Positions 16,845 to 25,274 of a DNA stretch of 64,000 nucleotides are shown piece by piece. Positions within the stretch are counted from its first letter, which is position 1, and the number at the start of each line of letters is the position of its first letter. The DNA comes from Dyadobacter sp. LHD-138. GTDB lineage: Bacteria; Bacteroidota; Bacteroidia; Cytophagales; Spirosomataceae. Location of the stretch: the NCBI RefSeq assembly GCF_030929615.1, contig NZ_JAVFVU010000034.1:1-64000 (forward strand). Reading direction: 5' to 3'. Made by a program: the position numbers and the translations under genes. The notes under the pieces are model-generated. The model saw only the letters and a list, made by a program, of their open reading frames with translations, had not been told where the DNA came from and made no database searches.

Positions 16845-19800
16845 TCATTTTCCCATCACAAGCCGCGTTTGCGCACCGCCATTTTCGCCATCCAGCAACT
16901 GAATATTTAAGGCCGGATCTTTGAATAAATCACGGTCCACAGCCAGTGTGATCGTATGAACACCCTGGGCAAGATCTGCCGCCAGGTTCCGCTCGGTCAG
17001 TTTTCCGGGTTTCCCATTAATCCAGGCGGTAAGTCCCGCGGTTGCGTTCAGGGAAAGGTTTACATTTCCCTTCGTCACGACTTCGATTTCAAAACGAATG
17101 AAGCTGTAACGTTTGCCAGCGCCAACCTCGATAACCGGAAGTTCCTTCACCGGAAGATCACCGGCTACTTTGCTGTAAATAGGTTCAAAAGATACTTTGG
17201 CATTATCTCTGACCACATAACCCGGTCCGTCAGACAAAATCTTTTTAACCAGATCCTTGCTGGAAGTTACGGTGTTCCAGCGACGTACAAAGCGGGCAGT
17301 AGGTACACGGAATTTGCCGGATTCTCCCAGTTTTGAAAGGAAACCGATCAGGTTGATAAATTCCTCCTTGTCCAGGCTAGCTGTTAATCCCGGAGGCATC
17401 AGCGAGCCGGGTACTTTTTCCATCAGCTCCACCTGACTTTTAGGAATCGAAACTTCCTTGCCTGTAACATCGCGGATGATAATTTCAGAAGCACCGTCGC
17501 TGGCCAGATATCCCAGCAGTTCGCTGCCGTCTTTTTTCAGGACACGTTTGAGATCGTAACCTTCTTTAATGGATATGTTTGGATAAAGCACCGAGCGGAT
17601 AATGGTTTCAGCCGGTGAGCTCGTACCGAGACTGCTCAAATCGGGCCCAATCCGGCCGCCGGCACCGCCAATGGCGTGGCAGGTCGTACAGTTCAGATCG
17701 GCTCTGCGGAAAATAAGTTCACCTTTTTCAGGATCGGCTTTGTCGGCAATGACCTTGGCCAAACCTGCAATGTCCTTGTCGTTAAGTTCCTGCGCCATTT
17801 TTTCGGCAGGCATCTTTCCGCCTGATTCTTCCAGCGCCGCTTTTAGCGCAAGTACGTCCGTCTGTCTTTGTCGGGTCCATATCACACGGGTCTGAACTAG
17901 CTGTCTGCCGGTTTTAGCCACCGCTTCGGGAATTTTTTTCGACGTAATGGCGTCTGTCAGCGCTACGGTGCCTGGTTTGTTGGATATCAATGCAAGAAAA
18001 ATATCGGACATATCCGTGTCTGCGGGTAAGGTCCGCATCAGGTCTGTGCCAATGCGTGATGCTTCCAAAGGATTAAATGCTGCCAGCTGGGCTGCGGATA
18101 TTACGCGTACTTCGGGAGCGTTTTTAGGTCCCGTCATGTCGGTCATCAATTTGATCGCCTTGTCTTTGTCAATGGAAGCCAGTGCGCCTAAAGCCGCTTT
18201 TTTCGTAGCTGGCGTTCCTGTTTTGATCAACGTGGTTAAACGGTCATTTAATGGATCCAGTTTCCATAACCCTGCCAGTCTGATGGCCGTCAGGTTGATC
18301 GCTTCATCTTCATTGCCAATAAAACCAGCGATACGTTCGGGATTTTTATCCGGACTCATTTTCCGCTGGCGGGCTGCATCTTCGAGTGCAGTCAGTTGGG
18401 CAATAAGGCTTTTGCTTTTATTCAGAACAGCCAGATCCAGCAATGTGTTCAGGTCAGCCATTTGTCCTGATTTGGCAATAGCACTGAGCACATTTTTCTG
18501 ATATTCTTCGGGAACCTGTCCTTTTTCGTAAATTTTTACCAGCTGTGAAACGGCTTCCGGTGTGCTCACCGATTTCAAGGCGAAAACTGTTTTCCTGGCG
18601 TCTCCCAAATAATTAGGATCCGCTTTTAAACGGGCCATCCACAAAGGCTGTAATTCACGCGTTGTTTGCCAAAGTGCATAATCCAGGAATTCGTCCATTT
18701 GAAAATCCAGCGCTGTTAACGCCGTTTTAGCAGCGTCGGCAGTGTTGGTTTTTCTTAGTGCAATAACTGCTTCCATACGCACCTGCGCATGTTTGTCCGT
18801 AACGGCCTTGGCAAGAATCGCCGGCACGTTGGATATTTTGCGATGCCAGAATTGCAGCGCGCGTAAAGCCGAGGAACGTGCATTGTGACTTTCTGCATTG
18901 ATCAGACTAAGTAAAAGCGGCTCATTTACAGTATCCAGTGCCTGATACACCCAAAGTGCTTCGAGTAAGTTATGTTCATAATTTGCATCTTTTTTATCCA
19001 AAGTGCTCACCCATTTTTGCAATACCGGAATCACTTCTTTGGTACCACGTTCTTTCAGAACCTGTTTTGCATTGGAACGGGTTAGGTCTTCGGGTACTTT
19101 AAGCGCTTCTAAAAGTTCGGGAATGGAGGCATTCTGCAACTTTGGTGTTTTGATAAGCGGACGGTTTTTCGCGACTACACGCCAGATCCGTCCATGTTCC
19201 TGATCGCGGCGGGGATCAAAGAAATCCACCTCGCCATGCTGGATAATCGGGTTATACCAGTCGGCAACATAAATGGCTCCATCTGGTCCCACGTTGATAT
19301 CCACAGGACGAAATGCGACATTATCCGTCCACATCAGGTCTTCCATTTGTTTGGAAGCATAACCTGCGCCTTGCTCTTCTAACTTGAAACTGTTGATCCT
19401 GTTCGCACGGAAATCATTGGCAATCATTCTGCCCTGCCATGCATCCGGTAAATGTCTTCCTGAAATCACATCCAGTCCGCTGTGTTTGGGTTGTCCCGGA
19501 TTCAAACCTCTGATAATCCTTTCAGCCCCTTGCGTAGCGGCAAAAGCCGCTCCTGGAAAAGCATAATTGATACCTTCACCACCGGCGCCATCCGTAAGGA
19601 ATGATTGTCCCCAACGGTCAAACTGCAATCCCCAGAAGTTAATACCACCGCGTGCATACACATCCAGTTCCAGGGTTTTAGGATTTAACTGCCAAACACC
19701 ACCGGCTTCCAGACGTTTCGTCCCAAAAGGTGTTTCCACGTGGCTGAAAATATATATCGACTGATTGAAATACATTTTTCCCTCCGGCCCCCAACGGAAC

Positions 19801-20321
19801 GTGTGGATCAGGTGATGGGCATCGCCCGTTCCGAAACCATTTAAAACCCTGCGTTTCTTGTCGGCCTTCCCGTCTCCGTCTGTATCGGAAAAATGGAGGA
19901 TTTCTGTTGAATTGGCTACGTAAACGCCGCCGTCACCTGGTAAAATTCCCGTCGGGGTTAATAAACCTTCGGCGAAAATGGTCGTTTTGTCAGCTTTGCC
20001 ATCATGATCGGTATCCTCAATCACGAAGATTTTATCATTGGCTTCTTCACCTGTTTTCAAATGTGGATAAGCCGTACTGCTGACAACCCATAACCGGCCG
20101 TCTGCGTCCCAGTTCATCTGGATCGGTTTCGCCACAAGGGGTTCAGCAGCCCAAAGGGTTACCTCGAAACCATCGGCGACGTGAAACGAGGCCAGTTCCT
20201 TTTGTACATCCGGATCCTGATTTTCTTTTCTGTTGTCCAGATGACCCGAAGAAGTGATAAGCAGAACCATCGGGATGATCATGATTCCGTAAAATGCCTT
20301 TTTATAGTTCATTGCGTTCAT
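16845..20321 (-). CDS. PVC-type heme-binding dehydrogenase with HEAT repeats and cytochrome c domain
   Basis: A secreted multi-domain protein of about 1157 residues. After a signal peptide (starts at 20321 or 20312 both fit) comes a six-bladed sugar-dehydrogenase-like propeller (FEVTLWAAEPL, DTDHDGKADKTTIF, VADWYNP, about 40-390), then a long HEAT-like helical region (about 400-850), a class I cytochrome c domain with CTTCH (about residue 878) and a PPG-flanked Met (SLMPPG), and a beta-sandwich C-terminus. This order defines the PVC-type membrane-bound dehydrogenase family common in Planctomycetes and Cytophagales, believed to oxidise sugars and pass electrons to heme. Neighbours ThuA and SGNH fit a periplasmic or surface sugar-oxidation role. 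Substrate unknown. Confidence 0.9.
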   Translation of the reverse strand: MNAMNYKKAFYGIMIIPMVLLITSSGHLDNRKENQDPDVQKELASFHVADGFEVTLWAAEPLVAKPIQMNWDADGRLWVVSSTAYPHLKTGEEANDKIFVIEDTDHDGKADKTTIFAEGLLTPTGILPGDGGVYVANSTEILHFSDTDGDGKADKKRRVLNGFGTGDAHHLIHTFRWGPEGKMYFNQSIYIFSHVETPFGTKRLEAGGVWQLNPKTLELDVYARGGINFWGLQFDRWGQSFLTDGAGGEGINYAFPGAAFAATQGAERIIRGLNPGQPKHSGLDVISGRHLPDAWQGRMIANDFRANRINSFKLEEQGAGYASKQMEDLMWTDNVAFRPVDINVGPDGAIYVADWYNPIIQHGEVDFFDPRRDQEHGRIWRVVAKNRPLIKTPKLQNASIPELLEALKVPEDLTRSNAKQVLKERGTKEVIPVLQKWVSTLDKKDANYEHNLLEALWVYQALDTVNEPLLLSLINAESHNARSSALRALQFWHRKISNVPAILAKAVTDKHAQVRMEAVIALRKTNTADAAKTALTALDFQMDEFLDYALWQTTRELQPLWMARLKADPNYLGDARKTVFALKSVSTPEAVSQLVKIYEKGQVPEEYQKNVLSAIAKSGQMADLNTLLDLAVLNKSKSLIAQLTALEDAARQRKMSPDKNPERIAGFIGNEDEAINLTAIRLAGLWKLDPLNDRLTTLIKTGTPATKKAALGALASIDKDKAIKLMTDMTGPKNAPEVRVISAAQLAAFNPLEASRIGTDLMRTLPADTDMSDIFLALISNKPGTVALTDAITSKKIPEAVAKTGRQLVQTRVIWTRQRQTDVLALKAALEESGGKMPAEKMAQELNDKDIAGLAKVIADKADPEKGELIFRRADLNCTTCHAIGGAGGRIGPDLSSLGTSSPAETIIRSVLYPNISIKEGYDLKRVLKKDGSELLGYLASDGASEIIIRDVTGKEVSIPKSQVELMEKVPGSLMPPGLTASLDKEEFINLIGFLSKLGESGKFRVPTARFVRRWNTVTSSKDLVKKILSDGPGYVVRDNAKVSFEPIYSKVAGDLPVKELPVIEVGAGKRYSFIRFEIEVVTKGNVNLSLNATAGLTAWINGKPGKLTERNLAADLAQGVHTITLAVDRDLFKDPALNIQLLDGENGGAQTRLVMGK

Positions 20322-20417
20322 GTTTTGACAATAGGCTTTCAGTCGCATGGCAGAGCACAATCGGCTGTTGGCTTGGTTAATGTTGTAGTTTATGGTTTTA
20401 ATATTTTATGTGTCAGG

Positions 20418-21659
20418 TTATTGGCGTTCGCCGACTTGCGATAGCTGATAGCTGTGCGCTTTCGGCGTACGGTCCAGGGCAATCTGACTTTCCAGAAATT
20501 TGATCAGAATACTCTGGTCATCCAGATCTTTCACGTGTTTTCCCTGCTCATAAGCTCTGAATCCGATAATATAGGTTTCGTTCATGGGGCGGTATTGAAA
20601 AAAGAACAGGTCGTTTTTTTTCACGATCATCCGGCGCAGCTGCTTAACCTGATCGGCCGAGATTCCGCGTTTGATGGTTACACCCTCTTCCCACGCTTTA
20701 GCCGAAGCCGTTACCAAATCGGAATCATCCGCTTTCAGCGTATAAAAACCCTTTTTCAAACCGGTAATTTTTATGATCTGTGCCTGATCTGCGACACCGC
20801 TGTATTGTGCAGGATAGGGAAGTGGCAGATAATCTTCCTGAATCGCAAATTTCAGGCCGGACAAATCGTTGCCGGGAGTCAGTTTTTTAGCATTAGCCGA
20901 CAGCGCGATTCCTTGTTTTGAAATATTGATGGTCACGGGTTCAACACCTGATTTTAGACCCAGGCCTTTTTCCAGCATACCCGCCAGATAGTAATATCCG
21001 GTTTCGTTCAGGTGGATCCCGTTTTCCGTGATGGTTTCTTTTTTACTGATTTCCTGAAATGGTTTATAAATATCAATAAACTGCTTTCCCCGCGCAGAGG
21101 CGATTTGGGAAATGGCAGCAGCATAAAGTTGAATATCGGCGTTACGTTTGGCAGGGTTCAGGGTTGAATCGCTGCTAAGCACGGGAATGGGGGAAAGCAG
21201 GATGGTTTTTGCGCCCAGAGAGTCAATTTTATTAAGCAAATTGTTTAATCCCTTCTTAAAACGTGGCAGACCTTCCTCGCCGTCCTGAGCTTCAACACCC
21301 CCATAAGCCAGGAAAACGACCGTTGGCTGCGCTTTGGTAATGTTTTGAATCAGGTGGTCATAAGCGGTAGGCGGGTTGGTGAAAGTACTTCGCGCATCAC
21401 CGAAAACATTATCTCCTGTCCAGCCCAGATTGCGGAAAGTCGCAAAACGGTCATGGAATCTTGTGGTAAGCGCGAGTTCGAGATAACCATACTGAAAATC
21501 GTTCTCGAAGATAGAATTTCCAAGGAAAACAACTCTGTCACCGTCTTTGAGCTCAAAAGCTTTTCCGGATTGGTTTTGAGCAATAGCCGTTTTATAAAGT
21601 AGGGAAATGAACAATAATAAAATATAACCGGTACAGGTCGATATCTTAAGCTTTCTCAT
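20418..21659 (-). CDS. secreted SGNH/GDSL-fold protein with altered catalytic motifs
   Basis: A 413-residue exported protein (signal peptide from ATG 21659, ending AIAQ). The fold is SGNH: block I VVFLGNSIFEND with the candidate Ser at 49, and the typical TFRNLGWTGDNVFGDAR that follows in PVC-like family members. Block III reads YGGVEAQDG where relatives have GxNE, and block V reads ENGIHLNE where relatives have DGxHL, so the oxyanion Asn and the Asp of the Asp-His pair seem replaced. It may be a weak or non-catalytic member. It lies directly upstream of the PVC-type dehydrogenase gene, same strand, 96 bp apart, suggesting one operon. Confidence 0.82.
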   Translation of the reverse strand: MRKLKISTCTGYILLLFISLLYKTAIAQNQSGKAFELKDGDRVVFLGNSIFENDFQYGYLELALTTRFHDRFATFRNLGWTGDNVFGDARSTFTNPPTAYDHLIQNITKAQPTVVFLAYGGVEAQDGEEGLPRFKKGLNNLLNKIDSLGAKTILLSPIPVLSSDSTLNPAKRNADIQLYAAAISQIASARGKQFIDIYKPFQEISKKETITENGIHLNETGYYYLAGMLEKGLGLKSGVEPVTINISKQGIALSANAKKLTPGNDLSGLKFAIQEDYLPLPYPAQYSGVADQAQIIKITGLKKGFYTLKADDSDLVTASAKAWEEGVTIKRGISADQVKQLRRMIVKKNDLFFFQYRPMNETYIIGFRAYEQGKHVKDLDDQSILIKFLESQIALDRTPKAHSYQLSQVGERQ

Positions 21660-21851
21660 GCAATTTGGGATTAGATAATTTCCGGAAAACAAAGCACAGT
21701 GCAAATGACATTGCGCGAGGAATAAAGATGTGCTGGTGACAATTCCTACTCAAAAAAGTGCATATGTTTTATCTGCATGATGATTTTTGCCAGAAAACGT
21801 TTATCCGATCATCAGTCTTGTATTGTCTGGTGGGGTTATGGGGAAATTAAA

Positions 21852-21893
21852 AATCCTGTTTAACATAACCCGAAGGTGTCGTTAAACAGGATT
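21852..21893 (-). terminator. terminator downstream of CotH-like gene
   Basis: A perfect 13-bp stem (21852-21864 with 21881-21893, 16-nt loop) followed on the minus strand by TTTTTAATTT. Confidence 0.8.
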
Positions 21894-21908
21894 GAGATGA
21901 GAATTGCA

Positions 21909-23852
21909 CTATCGGTTGATCAAAAAGGTAAATGATTTTAATTTTTGACCGTTGTCTATGGTGAGATAGTACATGTGGTCGTGATACTGATGAAGCGGCA
22001 GATTGTAGTATTGGTCATTTACCGTAATTTTCTGAATTACGTTCCCATTAACATCTGAAATTTTAATTTTTGAACCGGGTGTTAAGTCCATGAGATGTAT
22101 CTCATGGTCCGCAGGGTTTGGATACAATACCGGTGTCAATGGATTCATTTTGAACGTTATTCCTTTAATTCTTGTGAGCTCCGATGTGCCATCGCGGTCA
22201 ACCTGGTTAATCCTGTAATAATTTATGCCGGACAATGGGCGGTCATCAGTGAACTCATATTTGACCAGACTAGCCGATTCTCCTCTGCCTTCGATCATAC
22301 CGATTTTGGAAAATACCATCGCATCATTGCTCCGCTGTATTTCAAAATAGCCGTTGTTTTGTTCCGCGCTGGTCGACCAGGAAACGAGCACTTTGTTTTC
22401 TTTTTTATTTACCTCAAATGAGTTGTAAGTTACCGGCAGCGGCGCGCAGGTGAGGCTGCTGATGGTGGCAATGTCCGAGTCCATCCAGGCAAGGTGCTGT
22501 TGAATCCACGTTTTTAAATAATCGACCTCTTTGTCATGGGTGTTGCCGGCTAAGGTATAGTGTTCGTTAAACATGATGCCTGTGGTCAGTATGTTCCATT
22601 TCGTAAAGTTTCTGTTGATCGCGCTATTGGCTGGGACACTGCCTTTTAAGGTGGCTCTTTGCGTTTCAATGAAAGCCAGCACATTGGCGTCGCTCCACTG
22701 GCTAAGGCGCAGTTGCTTGTAACGGGCGATTACTCTTTGTACGAAATAGCAATCATTTAAGACTTTTTCGGGCCAGGAAACGGTTAATGGAGGCCTGTCG
22801 GGACAATAGGTGTTGAATTTCCAGGCCCAGGTTCCGTCCGGTAAAACGGAGGGTTCGTAGCACCATTGGTGATTTCCCATGGATTTGTCAAAATCCCAGG
22901 GACCGCCGAGATTCAAAAGTCCGCCTTCGTCATCTCTTTGTTTATAGAAAAAAGTACTGGCACGCCAGTTATCCGAGTTCTTGGTGAATTCCTGAAGCAG
23001 CAGATAATCAACCATGGAATCCACATTGAGGTATTTTCTGTAACCAGTCAAGGGGTCATTGGGTGTTGCGCCGTTCAATGCCGCTTCGAAATTGTTTACA
23101 AAAGTCCTGATGTAATTGAATTGGGCGTCCCGGTTGGTGATGTTGGTATACTTTTCGAGCTTGGGGTATTCTACATGGAATATCGGTTTGGGATTGGAAG
23201 GGTTGTTATTGGGTGAAATGTTGGAATTCCATTTCATGTCTTCATTTTCTCCCACTTGCAAGAGATAACCGCCTGATATTTTTAAAGCATCCGTGTCGGT
23301 TTCGCCAAGCTTTTTCATGACGATTCGGTCGGCTCCCCGTTTGACTTTTTCCATAAAAATGTAAACCCCCATGTATCGCATGGAGCCCTCTGTGTTCAGG
23401 AATACTTCGACATATTTGGTGCGCGAAGCATAGCGGCCTGTTTGCCTGAACATTTCCTGGGCAAGTACTTCCCGGATAAAGGATTTATCACCATAACAGG
23501 CATTGAGTACCCAATCGGATTCGGCTGGAAAACCCAGCAGAGATACGTCCGCTGATGTCTCGAATCCATAGGATTTTTTAGGCCACTGGACAGAAGTATT
23601 GCCCCTGATTTCAATGCCTATGGTGCCTTCATACTGATAGGTGTTGGTTCCTCCGATGGTATAACTGTATGATCCGGCCACTTCTGCCGAAATTTTAAAT
23701 GTTGCCGGTATTTTGGGATCATTAGGTATCTCGGGCCCTCCGGGATCAATAACAAATATGGGGATATTGGATGTGATCGAGGTTTGGGCGAAACAGGGAC
23801 AGGATAAGAACAGCAATATGATTAATCCGGCGGTTTTGTGAAGACCAAACAT
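21909..23852 (-). CDS. CotH-kinase-like protein with T9SS C-terminal sorting domain
   Basis: A 647-residue exported protein; the ATG at 23852 gives a signal peptide ending CFAQ. Residues about 65-420 form a CotH domain: WPKKSYGFE, the LNACYGDKSFIREVLAQEMF segment, GVYIFMEKVKRG, and GGPWDFDKSMGN with the Asp residues expected in the kinase active site. A fibronectin-like part with VSWSTSAEQNNGYFEIQRS follows, then a type A T9SS sorting domain (about the last 75 residues, beginning VLYPNPADHEIHL). CotH proteins phosphorylate protein substrates in spore coats; bacterial homologues of this secreted type are little studied. Cargo of the T9SS encoded in this window. Confidence 0.85.
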   Translation of the reverse strand: MFGLHKTAGLIILLFLSCPCFAQTSITSNIPIFVIDPGGPEIPNDPKIPATFKISAEVAGSYSYTIGGTNTYQYEGTIGIEIRGNTSVQWPKKSYGFETSADVSLLGFPAESDWVLNACYGDKSFIREVLAQEMFRQTGRYASRTKYVEVFLNTEGSMRYMGVYIFMEKVKRGADRIVMKKLGETDTDALKISGGYLLQVGENEDMKWNSNISPNNNPSNPKPIFHVEYPKLEKYTNITNRDAQFNYIRTFVNNFEAALNGATPNDPLTGYRKYLNVDSMVDYLLLQEFTKNSDNWRASTFFYKQRDDEGGLLNLGGPWDFDKSMGNHQWCYEPSVLPDGTWAWKFNTYCPDRPPLTVSWPEKVLNDCYFVQRVIARYKQLRLSQWSDANVLAFIETQRATLKGSVPANSAINRNFTKWNILTTGIMFNEHYTLAGNTHDKEVDYLKTWIQQHLAWMDSDIATISSLTCAPLPVTYNSFEVNKKENKVLVSWSTSAEQNNGYFEIQRSNDAMVFSKIGMIEGRGESASLVKYEFTDDRPLSGINYYRINQVDRDGTSELTRIKGITFKMNPLTPVLYPNPADHEIHLMDLTPGSKIKISDVNGNVIQKITVNDQYYNLPLHQYHDHMYYLTIDNGQKLKSFTFLINR

Positions 23853-24045
23853 TTTGGTCCTCTGATGAGCATGTAAAAGAGTTTCCATAAACATGTAGCG
23901 TTAAATTGCATAAATTCACTGGGTTAAATTCATACTAAATTTACACTTTTTATGGGATGAATTTATTCCTTTTACACTTGTTTTTTATAGTAATTATTTA
24001 AAGGTGATTTATCTATCGGTTTCTGGTAGTCAATAGCTTATAAAT

Positions 24046-24085
24046 AAAAATGAGAGATTTTCGCCAGGGGAAATCTCTCATTTTT
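24046..24085 (-). terminator. terminator of the hydroxyacid dehydrogenase gene
   Basis: A perfect 15-bp stem AAAAATGAGAGATTT (24046-24060) with 24071-24085, 10-nt loop, T-rich end on the minus strand. Confidence 0.88.
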
Positions 24086-24107
24086 ATAAGCCTTTAACGA
24101 CGACTCA

Positions 24108-25061
24108 TTATTTGACAATATTAACAGGAGTCCCTCCGATAAAGGCACTCAGATTATCGGCCACCATTTGCAATAACCTTTTACGGGCTTCAAAAGAGGC
24201 CCAGGCGATATGCGGCGTTATCACACAATTTGGCGCTGACAACAATGGGTTGTCCGCAGCGGGTGGCTCGGCGGAAAGTACATCGAGACCGGCACCGGCT
24301 ATCATTTTATTTTTTAAAGCCTGCGCCAGATCTGTTTCGTTGATTAAAGGGCCGCGGCCGGTATTGAGCAAGTAAGACGTCGGTTTCATCCATGATAGCC
24401 TTTCGCTGTTGATCAGCGCTTTGGTTTCGGGTGTTAAAGGGCAATGCAGGCTGATCACGTCACTTTGGCGGAACAATTCTTCCAGAGAAACCATCGTGAT
24501 ATCCTGGTTTTGTGTCTGTCCAGGATTTTTACGGTATGCGATTACTTTCATGCCAAAAGCCAAAGCAATTTGTGCTACCTGGGAGCCAATATCACCCAGA
24601 CCCACCAGTCCGATGGTTTTTCCTGCCAGTTCCACAAGCGGTGTTTTCCAATAACAAAAATCTGCCGATGCCGACCAGTCTCCGTTCGACACACTCTGGC
24701 TGTGTAGCTCAATGTGATTAACCAAAGCCAGAAGCAGCGCAAAAGTATGCTGAGCCACGGAAGCAGGGCCATATGCCTTTACATTGGTGACAAGGATGCC
24801 TTGTTTTTCTGTTGTTGCCGTGTCAATATTGTTGTAGCCCGTTGCGCAGACCCCGATGTATTTGAGTTTGGGTAAATGGCTTAATATGGCTTCACTAAGC
24901 ACGACTTTATTGACCAGTACAACATCAGCCTCACGGGCTCTTTCCACGATCTGCTCGGGCGCGGAACGGTCGTAAATGGTCACATTTCCTAGCGCGTGGA
25001 TGGGAGACCAATCCTGATCGCCGGGGTTTAAGGTATATCCGTCGAGGATGACAATGTTCAT
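24108..25061 (-). CDS. D-2-hydroxyacid dehydrogenase
   Basis: A 317-residue NAD(P)-dependent enzyme of the D-isomer 2-hydroxyacid dehydrogenase family, close to glycerate/phosphoglycerate dehydrogenase types. The N-terminal and C-terminal catalytic parts flank a Rossmann domain with GKTIGLVGLGDIGSQVAQIA (GxGxxG about 150). Catalytic residues are visible: Arg in LLNTGRGPLINE, Glu in DVLSAEPPAADNPL and His in VITPHIAWAS. It reduces 2-ketoacids such as hydroxypyruvate or glyoxylate, cytosolic. Monocistronic with its own terminator. Confidence 0.9.
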   Translation of the reverse strand: MNIVILDGYTLNPGDQDWSPIHALGNVTIYDRSAPEQIVERAREADVVLVNKVVLSEAILSHLPKLKYIGVCATGYNNIDTATTEKQGILVTNVKAYGPASVAQHTFALLLALVNHIELHSQSVSNGDWSASADFCYWKTPLVELAGKTIGLVGLGDIGSQVAQIALAFGMKVIAYRKNPGQTQNQDITMVSLEELFRQSDVISLHCPLTPETKALINSERLSWMKPTSYLLNTGRGPLINETDLAQALKNKMIAGAGLDVLSAEPPAADNPLLSAPNCVITPHIAWASFEARKRLLQMVADNLSAFIGGTPVNIVK

Positions 25062-25211
25062 AAACTAAATGGTTATAATGCTTATTTTAAATACGGACTT
25101 TCTTGAATAAAGGGTGGGTGTTAAGCGATAAATATCTGTAACTATCTTATAGACAGTTGGTTTATGGTATTGAAATTTTGAAAATACCTGGTTTAACTTT
25201 TGAAATTACAT

Positions 25212-25253
25212 AAAAATCCCTCCCGGCATGATCAGTGCCAGGAGGGATTTTTT
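25212..25253 (-). terminator. terminator of the M1 peptidase gene
   Basis: AATCCCTCC pairs with GGAGGGATT around a 17-nt loop that has its own GGCA/TGCC stem. A run of T follows on the minus strand (plus-strand AAAAA at 25212). Confidence 0.85.
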
Positions 25254-25274
25254 ATAAGACTCAGGTGTTGTACC

